6,018 bases of DNA from NCBI GenBank assembly GCA_009781325.1, contig WQYJ01000130.1:1-6018 (forward strand), in the 5' to 3' direction. The translations under genes were made by a program, and so were the position numbers. Every line of letters begins with the position of its first letter. Within the stretch, counting starts at the first letter, position 1. Shown here piece after piece: positions 1 through 6,018 of this stretch. Source of the DNA: Propionibacteriaceae bacterium (lineage in GTDB: Bacteria > Actinomycetota > Actinomycetes > Propionibacteriales > Propionibacteriaceae). The notes under the pieces were generated by a model. That model was not told the origin of the DNA. It was given only the letters and a program-made list of their open reading frames with translations, and searched no databases.

Positions 1-1909
1 CGTCGTTGATCCCGTCACCGACCATGGCGACCACATGACCGCGTTGTTGGAGATCAGCGATCATGCTTTGCTTATCGGCGGGCATGACACCTGCGTGGAC
101 CTCACTGATTCCCAGTTCTTGGGCTATCCTGTCGGCGACTGCGCGGTTGTCACCAGTGAGAAGATGCGGGGTCAAACCCAGTGCCTTCAGTTGGGTCACC
201 GCTTGGGATGAGGTGGGCCGCAAGGTGTCAGCAAGGCAGATAAAACCTTGGACCCGATCATCCCACGACACAGCGACCACCGAGTTTCCGCAGGCGAGGG
301 CAGTTTCCAGTTGGTGAGCCAGGGGGTCTGAGATGGCGGCTGTTTCAGTGATCCACGATGGGCGCCCTGCGCGGAGGGCGAGTTGTTCGACGACTCCTTC
401 GACGCCAAGTCCAGAGTGGGAGATGAAGTTGGTCACGGACTGTGAACCGGGGGAGGTGGCTGCGCGTTGGATGGCTTGGGCCAGCGGATGGGTTGAGCCT
501 GATTCCAACGCTGCAGCCATGGTAAGCACATAGTCGGTATCGACACCGTGGTCAGCAATGACTTCGACCACCGACATCACTGAGGTGGTCAGTGTCCCGG
601 TCTTGTCGAGTACGATCGTGTCGATTGTGCGGGTGGATTCCAGAATCTGGGGACCCGAGATCAGTATCCCTAACTGGGCACCGCGCCCCGTACCCACCAT
701 CAGAGCAGCCGGTGTAGCAAGCCCGAGTGCGCAAGGACAGGCGATTACCAGGACAGCGACGCCAGCCGAGAATGCCTGAACCCAAGAGTGGGAGGTCACA
801 AGCCAGCCAGTCAGAGTTGCCAGGCTCAGAAGAATGACCACAGGGACGAACACCGAAGATATCCGGTCAGCGAGTCTCTGGATGGGAGCCTTGCCCATCT
901 GAGCCTGCTCGACTAGGCGTGTGATCTGTGCGAGTTGAGTATCGGCGCCGACCCGTGTTGCTTCAATGGTCAGCAGCCCGTCGATATTCACGGTCGCACC
1001 AGTGACACGATCCCCGGTGGCCACACTGCGCGGCAGAGACTCCCCGGTCAGCATGGACTCATCAACACTGGAGGTGCCGTCGACGATGATCCCATCGGTG
1101 GCGATCTTCTCACCGGGGCGGGTGACGAACCGATCTCCGCAGACCATCTGCGAGATCGGCAGGAGTTCCTCTTTGCCATTGGCGAGCACCCGGGCTTCCT
1201 TGACTCCCAAATCCACCAGCGCACGAATGGCTTGGGAGGAGTTCTTCGTCGCACGGGCTTCCAGGAAACGTCCGAGAAGGATCAGTACGGTCAGTACACA
1301 GGCCACTTCGCAGTAGATCGCCGTCGTTGAGGTTTCCTTCCAGGGAAGCCAGTGGAAGTCCATGGTCATCCCCAAGTGACCAGCGTCTGTGAAGACCACC
1401 GCGTACAGACTCCACAGGAAGGATGACAGAATTCCGAGTGAGACAAGGGTGTCCATGGTTGTCTGGAGGTGGCGCAGATTGATGAGCATCGACTTGTGGA
1501 ATCCCCAGGCACCCCAGGTGACGACGGGAATCGCCAGAATCAGACTCACCCACTGCCATCCCAAGAACTGAAGAACCGGAACCATTGCGCTGAGGGCGAC
1601 GGGCAGGGCTAGAACGGCGCAGACGATCAGCCTGAGCCGCAGCCCAAATAGTTCATCCGGGGGTTCGGTGTGAGTTTCTTCCGCCGGTTCTGCGGTCCCA
1701 CGGTGCAGACTGGCAGTGAACCCCAGATCGGTGATGGCCTTAAGGATTGTGTCAGCGCTCATCTGGTCTGGCATCACCACAGTTCCGCGCTGCATCGCGA
1801 GGTTGACACTGGCTGTGACCGAGTCGAGCTGGCTCAGCTTCGACTCAACCCTGTTGACGCAGGAGGTACAATGCATCCCGGTGATATCTACGTCGATAGT
1901 TTTGGTCAC
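1..1909 (-). CDS. copA: Cu(I)-exporting P1B-type ATPase (CopA), C-terminus off the left edge
   Basis: ATP-driven pump that moves Cu(I) out of the cytoplasm. About 636 codons are visible. Domains in order: one N-terminal HMA metal-binding domain (residues ~3-67) with GMHCTSC, metal-binding Cys14 and Cys17; first membrane helices (~90-215) including the conserved MDTLVSLG; actuator domain with TGES at 288-291; the copper-site motif CPC at 391-393 in a membrane helix; phosphorylation motif DKTGT with Asp435; nucleotide-domain His-Pro at 474-475; TGDN at 585-588; and GDGIND at 631-636, where the window ends. Roughly 100 residues with the last two helices should lie beyond. CPC plus the CxxC domain indicates Cu(I), and possibly Ag(I), rather than Zn/Cd. 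The GTG at 1909 was chosen because the next in-frame ATG (1876) would remove the first HMA strand, and an in-frame stop lies just upstream (1922-1924). The Shine-Dalgarno is weak. No copZ or csoR is visible. Divergent from mgsA. Family is certain; the start less so. Confidence 0.96.
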   Translation of the reverse strand, partial: MTKTIDVDITGMHCTSCVNRVESKLSQLDSVTASVNLAMQRGTVVMPDQMSADTILKAITDLGFTASLHRGTAEPAEETHTEPPDELFGLRLRLIVCAVLALPVALSAMVPVLQFLGWQWVSLILAIPVVTWGAWGFHKSMLINLRHLQTTMDTLVSLGILSSFLWSLYAVVFTDAGHLGMTMDFHWLPWKETSTTAIYCEVACVLTVLILLGRFLEARATKNSSQAIRALVDLGVKEARVLANGKEELLPISQMVCGDRFVTRPGEKIATDGIIVDGTSSVDESMLTGESLPRSVATGDRVTGATVNIDGLLTIEATRVGADTQLAQITRLVEQAQMGKAPIQRLADRISSVFVPVVILLSLATLTGWLVTSHSWVQAFSAGVAVLVIACPCALGLATPAALMVGTGRGAQLGILISGPQILESTRTIDTIVLDKTGTLTTSVMSVVEVIADHGVDTDYVLTMAAALESGSTHPLAQAIQRAATSPGSQSVTNFISHSGLGVEGVVEQLALRAGRPSWITETAAISDPLAHQLETALACGNSVVAVSWDDRVQGFICLADTLRPTSSQAVTQLKALGLTPHLLTGDNRAVADRIAQELGISEVHAGVMPADKQSMIADLQQRGHVVAMVGDGIND

Positions 1910-1926
1910 AGGCCTATTCTTTCACG

Positions 1927-1955
1927 TTGCACAGGTGTTCACCTTTCAGTAGGAA
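1927..1955 (+). promoter_or_regulatory. Candidate mgsA promoter overlapping the dyad
   Basis: TTGCAC (1927-1932) resembles a sigma-70-type -35 box. After a 17-base spacer comes TAGGAA (1950-1955), a weak -10 box. The dyad at 1933-1944 fills most of the spacer, which would suit a repressor or a spacer-binding regulator. Transcription would begin near 1962, leaving a leader of about 40 bases before mgsA. The -10 lacks the usual final T, so this is tentative. No convincing promoter for copA was found on the other strand. Confidence 0.2.
1933..1944. promoter_or_regulatory. Perfect 12-bp dyad in the copA-mgsA divergent gap, possible operator
   Basis: AGGTG and CACCT arms surround a TT centre, a perfect 5-2-5 inverted repeat. 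It lies 23 bases upstream of the copA start and about 60 bases upstream of mgsA, so a bound protein could affect both genes. It does not match the CsoR, CueR or CopY copper-operator patterns as I know them. It is too short and unsupported (no U-tract) to be a terminator. Regulatory function is inferred from position and symmetry only. Confidence 0.3.
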
Positions 1956-2004
1956 TCAGTTAGCCAGTCCTGTGTCAGAATGGGACTAGGCGATTGGAGA
2001 AGAA

Positions 2005-2454
2005 ATGCGAATCGGTCTTGTAGCCCACGATGCCCGCAAGGGTGAACTCATGCAGTGGTGCGCCTTTAACCGTGGCACCCTGTCCAAGCATCAGCTCTTT
2101 GCGACCGGCACCACAGGTACGCTCATCGAGCACGAGATCGGGTTGAAGGTGACTCGTTTGCTGTCGGGTCCTAAGGGAGGCGATCAGCAGATCGGGGCCT
2201 TGATTGCCACCGGGGGATTGGACATTTTGATCTTCTTCTGGGACCCCGAAACCCCGCAGCCCCACGATCCCGATGTGAAGGCGCTGCTGCGTCTTGCGAC
2301 CCTGTGGAATGCCCCCACGGCGTGTAATACGGCCACCGCGGACATGATCATTTCGTCTCCGTTGTTCCACGGTGATTATGAGCCGGTCAAGCCTGATATG
2401 CCTGATCGCGTGATCGCCGTTGATGACAACGGTACGGTCATCATCGAAGACTAG
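2005..2454 (+). CDS. mgsA: Methylglyoxal synthase
   Basis: Cytoplasmic enzyme that converts dihydroxyacetone phosphate to methylglyoxal and phosphate, a bypass of lower glycolysis that relieves phosphosugar build-up. The 149-residue protein is close to the usual size (E. coli MgsA is 152). Signature blocks run in order: VAHD with His8; FATGTTG (32-38), the phosphate-binding segment; SGPKGGDQQIGA (54-65) with Asp60 at the position of the E. coli catalytic Asp71; FFWDP (77-81); PHDPDVKALLRLA (86-98) with His87 and Asp90, matching E. coli His98 and Asp101; and NTATADM (108-114). All expected active-site residues are present, so the enzyme should be functional. The N-terminus lacks the ~11 residues that precede the first strand in E. 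coli. The ATG at 2005 follows a good GGAGA ribosome site (1996-2000). It is divergent from copA and convergent with the acetyltransferase. No glyoxalase gene is visible to detoxify the product. Confidence 0.96.
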   Translation: MRIGLVAHDARKGELMQWCAFNRGTLSKHQLFATGTTGTLIEHEIGLKVTRLLSGPKGGDQQIGALIATGGLDILIFFWDPETPQPHDPDVKALLRLATLWNAPTACNTATADMIISSPLFHGDYEPVKPDMPDRVIAVDDNGTVIIED

Positions 2455-2455
2455 G

Positions 2456-2971
2456 TCAAGGTACGGCGAGTTCCATGGTGTAGTCATCCATGACGAAACC
2501 GCCGCCAATGTCAGCCCACATCGTCCCTGTGATCTGGAATCCGAGTTTCTCGTAAGCTGCGATCGAATCAGCATTGTCTTTATTGACGTTGAGCCCAATG
2601 ACCGAAAGATTCAGTTCACGAGCCCACGCGGTCAGTTCATTGAGAAAGGCTCTGGCTACACCGCAGCCGCGATAGAGCTTCAGAACATAGATCTTGGATA
2701 GGAAAAGCCGGTCATCTTCGGGTGCCCCACCACAGTATCCAACAGGGATCCCAGCATCGATATCTTCCGCCAGCCAATAGCGATAACCCTTGTCAACGAT
2801 GTCACGTGCGATGGGTTTCACTGACTGGAACTCGGTGAGCATGTAGGCCACTTGATCCTGGCCAATGATGGGTGTGTAGTACTCATTCCAGATCACCTTC
2901 GCCAATTCGGCAACTGTGGCAGTATCTTCTGCCAGCTTGTCGTGGGTGACCTCTCGTATGCGAATCTGCAT
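2456..2971 (-). CDS. GNAT-family N-acetyltransferase, substrate unknown
   Basis: A 171-residue single-domain protein expected to transfer an acetyl group from acetyl-CoA to an amine; the acceptor cannot be told from sequence. The acetyl-CoA pyrophosphate loop is clear: strand LFLSKIYVL (89-97) followed by RGCGVA at 101-106, the R/Q-x-x-G-x-G/A signature. The second half carries the NVNKDNADSIAAYEKLGF block (128-145), typical of GNAT motif B, with Tyr140 at the usual general-acid position. The N-terminal part (about 24-50, with YYTPIIGQDQ) resembles a widespread GNAT subgroup found near no fixed partner. The ATG at 2969-2971 is preceded by GGAAAGG (2977-2983) at 5 bases, a good ribosome site. 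The stop lies one base from the mgsA stop, leaving no room for a terminator. It is divergent from metH, so a separate unit is likely. No signal peptide or membrane segment is seen. Confidence 0.9.
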   Translation of the reverse strand: MQIRIREVTHDKLAEDTATVAELAKVIWNEYYTPIIGQDQVAYMLTEFQSVKPIARDIVDKGYRYWLAEDIDAGIPVGYCGGAPEDDRLFLSKIYVLKLYRGCGVARAFLNELTAWARELNLSVIGLNVNKDNADSIAAYEKLGFQITGTMWADIGGGFVMDDYTMELAVP

Positions 2972-2992
2972 AGCAACCTTTCCTCGATCATG

Positions 2993-2998
2993 ATAGTA
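2993..2998 (-). promoter_or_regulatory. Candidate -10 box for the acetyltransferase
   Basis: On the minus strand this reads TACTAT, close to the TAnnnT actinobacterial -10 consensus. It would start transcription near 2985, leaving a short leader of about 14 bases that contains the GGAAAGG ribosome site. No recognisable -35 box lies 17-18 bases upstream. An 8-bp palindrome ATCATGAT (2987-2994) overlaps it but is too short to interpret. Confidence 0.3.
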
Positions 2999-3030
2999 GT
3001 GACCTCCGTGTTCGTGGTATTTCAGGCATG

Positions 3031-3036
3031 TATCCT
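3031..3036 (+). promoter_or_regulatory. Candidate -10 box placing the metH transcript start on its ATG
   Basis: TATCCT fits the TAnnnT -10 pattern and ends seven bases before the metH ATG at 3044. That spacing would put the transcript start at, or within a base or two of, the A of the ATG. There is no Shine-Dalgarno sequence in the 20 bases upstream of the ATG, consistent with a leaderless mRNA. No clear -35 box is present (GTGTTC at 3008-3013 is the best at 17-base spacing). Confidence 0.4.
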
Positions 3037-3043
3037 TGTAGCT

Positions 3044-6018
3044 ATGTCTGTTCCGCTCCGCTCAGTTTTCTCCACGCGCGTACTCATCGCCGATGGGGGC
3101 ATGGGTACGATGCTGCAGGGCTTCGATCTGAGCCTGGAAGACTTCCAGATGCTGGAGGGGTGCAACGAGATCCTTAATCTCACCCGACCTGAGGTTGTCG
3201 AGCAGATTCATCGCGCCTATCTGGACGCTGGGGCTGATCTGATCTCGGCTAATACCTTCGGCGCCAACTACTCCGCGTTTGCTGAATACGGGATCGTGGA
3301 CCGCATCGAAGAGCTAGCCGAAGCCGGTGCCAGACTTGCCAGGAAGACAGTAGACGAATTCAGTTCCCCGCAACAGCCCAGGTGGGTCTTGGGTTCGATG
3401 GGGCCGGGTACGAAGTTACCCAGTCTTAGCCAGGCTACCTATGCGCAGCTACGCGATGGCTATGCCAGCCAGGTTCGAGGGATGATCCGAGGCGGGATTG
3501 ATGCTGTTCAGATTGAAACCAGCCAGGATCTCTTAGCAGTACGAGCCGCAGTCGCCGGTGCGAAGCGGGCTATCGCCGAGGCGGGAGTGGATTGCCCAGT
3601 TTATGTTTCGGTCACGATGGAAACCACGGGAACGATGCTGGTGGGCAGTGACCTTTCGGCTGTTCTGGCTACCTTGATCCCTCTGGGTGTTGATGCGCTG
3701 GGGCTGAACTGTGCCACCGGCCCCGAAGATATGAGGGAGCATCTGCGTCATTTGAATGCGGCAAGCCCCTTGCCCATCACCTGCATGCCGAACGCGGGAC
3801 TACCCGTACTTTCGCAAACGGGAGCCTACTATCCACTCGGGGCCCAAGATTTCGCCGAGATCATGGATTCCTTCATCGACATCTATGGATTAGCCATGGT
3901 CGGAGGCTGCTGTGGTACGACACCAGATCACATTCGCGCACTTCGCAGCAGAGTCCCGCTGACACAGACATGCCCTGAACGACGTCCCACCTCAACAGAG
4001 GCTGTGGGAGCAGTGTCGTCTCTTTACAGCGCAACACCGCTGACCCAAGATGTCTCCTATCTGGCCATTGGTGAGCGTGCCAATGCGTCAGGGTCGAGAG
4101 CCTTCAGAGATGCCATGCTGGCACCGGATTGGGATCGCTGTGTGGAGATCGGACGAGCTCAGGCAAACCAGGGGGCACACGTACTCGATCTGTGCGTGGA
4201 CTATGTCGGAAGTGATGGGGGGGCAAACATTACGCAGTTAGTGTCGAGATTCTCCCAGGAGATCGACCTGCCCATCCAGATCGACTCTTCTGATCCTGAG
4301 GTCATCCGCGCTGGACTAGAAAGGGCACCGGGGCGGGCCATTGTGAACTCGGTGAACTTTGAATCCGGGTCCGGCCCAGAATCGAAGTTTGCTGCGACGA
4401 TGAGCTATGCCCGCGAGCATGGTGCTGCGGTGGTGGCGCTGTGTATTGATGAGAACGGTCAGGCTAGAACGGTTGACGAGAAAGTAACGGTGGCACGTCG
4501 GCTGATTTCTGTTCTGACAAGTGAATATGGGATGAATCTGCAAGACATCATCCTGGATCTCCTCACCTTCCCGATTACAACCGGAGCCCACGACACCCGC
4601 AGGGACGCTGTTCACACCATCACAGCACTGAAGACCATTCATCAGGAATACCCGCTGGTTCACACCGTACTGGGGGTCTCCAATGTGTCTTATGGTCTCA
4701 AACCTGCAGCGAGGGTGGTGTTGAACTCGGTTTTCCTTCATGAGTGCCGTCAGGCAGGTCTGGATTGCGCCATCGTTGATCCTGCCAAGATTCTTCCGAT
4801 TGCACAGATACCAGACGAGCAGGTTCAGGCTGCACTGGACTTGATCTGGGATCGCAAGTGCGGCGAGGAGTCAGCGTTGGAAGCCTATCTGCGGCTCTTT
4901 GATTCGGTGGCGGACACCGGTGACGACAGCGCTGAAGTGATGGACCTTCCGACTCGTTTGAGGAACCACATTCTGCATGGGTCGGCGGTTGGTCTTGGTA
5001 GTGACCTTGATGACGCTTTGGAGCACAAGGACGCTCTGGCTATTATCAACGAGGACCTCCTGGAGGCGATGAAGGAGGTCGGGGAGCGTTTCGGATCCGG
5101 AGCGATGCAGTTACCCTTCGTGCTGAAGTCGGCTGAGGTCATGAAGATGGCCATGTCTCACCTCGAACCGCACCTGGATCGAGAAGGCGGTTCCGCCAAG
5201 GGGACCCTAGTTCTGGCAACCGTACGCGGGGATGTTCATGATATCGGCAAGAATCTTGTGGACATCATCGTGAGCAACAATGGCTATCGGGTGGTGAACC
5301 TGGGGATCAAGCAGCCCATTGCCGACATTATTTCTGCTGCCGAACAGGTCGGGGCTGATGCTATTGGAATGTCGGGTCTGTTGGTGAAATCGACGGTGAT
5401 CATGAAGGAGAACCTCGAAGAACTCAACCATCGGGGGTTAAGCACACGTTACCCGGTTCTGCTCGGAGGTGCGGCGCTGACTAGGGCGTACGTCGAGAAG
5501 GATCTAGCTGCGGTCTACGAAGGTGAGGTCAGGTATGCCCGTGACGCGTTCGAGGGCTTGGCGCTCATGGATGCGGTGATGGCTCACAAGGCTGGGGTGG
5601 GGGAGTTGCCGACGGTTCGAACCTATCGACAAGTTCCCGAGAAGGCAGAATCACCTGTCGGAGTACGCGCTGAACTGACTCGTCCTGTTCCCGGCGGAGT
5701 AGATGTGCCGGATCTGCCAAAGTTAGGTGTCAGTGAAACCACAGCGAGCATTGACATGGTTCTGCCCTGGCTGGATAAGCGTGCTCTGTTTGCGGGCCAA
5801 TGGGGTCTGCGAGCAGTGACAGATGGGCCGAGTTACGAGGAGGTCGTCGCCAGCGAGGGTGAGCCTCGTCTGGAGAAGTGGATCGACTATGTCATCGAGG
5901 AGAACCTTCTCGACTTCGCTGTGAAGTGGGGGTACTTCCCCTGTGAGTCATCTGGCAATGAACTGATCCTGCCCGGGTATGGCAGCTTCGACTTCCCGCG
6001 CCAGAGTGATGGTGAGCA
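3044..6018 (+). CDS. metH: Cobalamin-dependent methionine synthase MetH, C-terminus off the right edge
   Basis: Cytoplasmic enzyme that moves the methyl group of 5-methyltetrahydrofolate, via methylcobalamin, to homocysteine, giving methionine and tetrahydrofolate. 991 codons are visible. The modules are: homocysteine/zinc domain (~1-310) with zinc ligands Cys223 (NCATG), Cys289 and Cys290 (GGCCGTT); pterin-binding barrel (~335-590) opening with GERANASGS from 343; B12 cap (~615-710); B12-binding Rossmann domain (~715-845) with DVHDIGKN at 730-737, so His732 is the lower cobalt ligand, GMSGLLVKS at 775-783 and LLGGAALTR after it; and the start of the AdoMet-dependent reactivation domain from LDKRALFAGQWGLR (910-923). 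Around 170-230 residues should follow outside the window. The ATG at 3044 is chosen because the protein starts directly ahead of the conserved ADGGMGTMLQ strand. An in-frame GTG at 3014 is possible but also lacks a ribosome site. No cobalamin riboswitch fits in the 72-bp upstream gap. Confidence 0.97.
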   Translation, partial: MSVPLRSVFSTRVLIADGGMGTMLQGFDLSLEDFQMLEGCNEILNLTRPEVVEQIHRAYLDAGADLISANTFGANYSAFAEYGIVDRIEELAEAGARLARKTVDEFSSPQQPRWVLGSMGPGTKLPSLSQATYAQLRDGYASQVRGMIRGGIDAVQIETSQDLLAVRAAVAGAKRAIAEAGVDCPVYVSVTMETTGTMLVGSDLSAVLATLIPLGVDALGLNCATGPEDMREHLRHLNAASPLPITCMPNAGLPVLSQTGAYYPLGAQDFAEIMDSFIDIYGLAMVGGCCGTTPDHIRALRSRVPLTQTCPERRPTSTEAVGAVSSLYSATPLTQDVSYLAIGERANASGSRAFRDAMLAPDWDRCVEIGRAQANQGAHVLDLCVDYVGSDGGANITQLVSRFSQEIDLPIQIDSSDPEVIRAGLERAPGRAIVNSVNFESGSGPESKFAATMSYAREHGAAVVALCIDENGQARTVDEKVTVARRLISVLTSEYGMNLQDIILDLLTFPITTGAHDTRRDAVHTITALKTIHQEYPLVHTVLGVSNVSYGLKPAARVVLNSVFLHECRQAGLDCAIVDPAKILPIAQIPDEQVQAALDLIWDRKCGEESALEAYLRLFDSVADTGDDSAEVMDLPTRLRNHILHGSAVGLGSDLDDALEHKDALAIINEDLLEAMKEVGERFGSGAMQLPFVLKSAEVMKMAMSHLEPHLDREGGSAKGTLVLATVRGDVHDIGKNLVDIIVSNNGYRVVNLGIKQPIADIISAAEQVGADAIGMSGLLVKSTVIMKENLEELNHRGLSTRYPVLLGGAALTRAYVEKDLAAVYEGEVRYARDAFEGLALMDAVMAHKAGVGELPTVRTYRQVPEKAESPVGVRAELTRPVPGGVDVPDLPKLGVSETTASIDMVLPWLDKRALFAGQWGLRAVTDGPSYEEVVASEGEPRLEKWIDYVIEENLLDFAVKWGYFPCESSGNELILPGYGSFDFPRQSDGE

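Noticed and set aside
1860..1963. Plus-strand small ORF of about 30 codons (ATG 1871) behind a perfect AGGAGG (1861-1866), antisense to the copA 5' end.
   Set aside because: The AGGAGG is the complement of codons for the CTSC metal-binding motif of CopA (TGT ACC TCC TGC), so it is explained by the protein. The predicted peptide has no recognisable features.
2431..2466. Direct repeat GGTACGG at 2431-2437 and 2460-2466 flanking the mgsA/acetyltransferase junction, considered as an insertion or attachment scar.
   Set aside because: Seven bases is within chance. The first copy lies in mgsA coding sequence and the second in the acetyltransferase tail, and both proteins have natural ends.
1975..2598. 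Long minus-strand reading frame of 207 codons covering mgsA and the end of the acetyltransferase.
   Set aside because: It lies opposite the whole of mgsA, which has every catalytic motif of its family, and it shows no recognisable domain. It is a shadow of codon bias.
2972..3043. Possible cobalamin riboswitch upstream of metH.
   Set aside because: The gap is only 72 bases, far too short for the ~200-nt B12 aptamer, and no B12-box-like element was recognised. The likely transcript start at the ATG also argues against it.
1..6018. A novel defence, mobile or biosynthetic system in the window.
   Set aside because: All four genes belong to well-known families and cover nearly every base. No repeats, integrase, toxin-antitoxin pair or unknown gene cluster was found.

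Overview
The window looks like ordinary chromosome from an actinobacterium. Base composition is moderately GC-rich (judged by eye, not counted). The copper pump, and especially the methionine synthase, read like actinobacterial family members; the 'LFAGQWGLR' block that opens the MetH activation domain is one example. Genus cannot be fixed from the sequence. A member of the Propionibacteriaceae or Actinomycetales is a guess.

Layout from left to right: (1) A Cu(I)-exporting P1B-type ATPase (copA) on the minus strand. It starts at 1909 and runs off the left edge just after the GDGIND motif. (2) A 95-bp divergent gap (1910-2004) with a clean 12-bp dyad, AGGTG-TT-CACCT. (3) A complete methylglyoxal synthase (mgsA) on the plus strand, 2005-2454. 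(4) A complete GNAT-family acetyltransferase on the minus strand, 2456-2971, facing mgsA with one base between the two stop codons. (5) A 72-bp divergent gap (2972-3043). (6) Cobalamin-dependent methionine synthase (metH) on the plus strand from 3044. It runs off the right edge inside its activation domain.

The four genes alternate in direction (-, +, -, +), so each is probably its own transcription unit. They serve unrelated functions: copper efflux, the methylglyoxal bypass of lower glycolysis, acetylation of an unknown substrate, and methionine synthesis with folate recycling. The two divergent gaps hold all the promoters. No RNA gene, mobile element, repeat array or CRISPR was seen, and no stretch over 100 bases lacks a gene.

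I found no convincing undescribed system. The points most worth a second look are the apparent leaderless start of metH, the dyad between copA and mgsA, and the one-base convergent junction.
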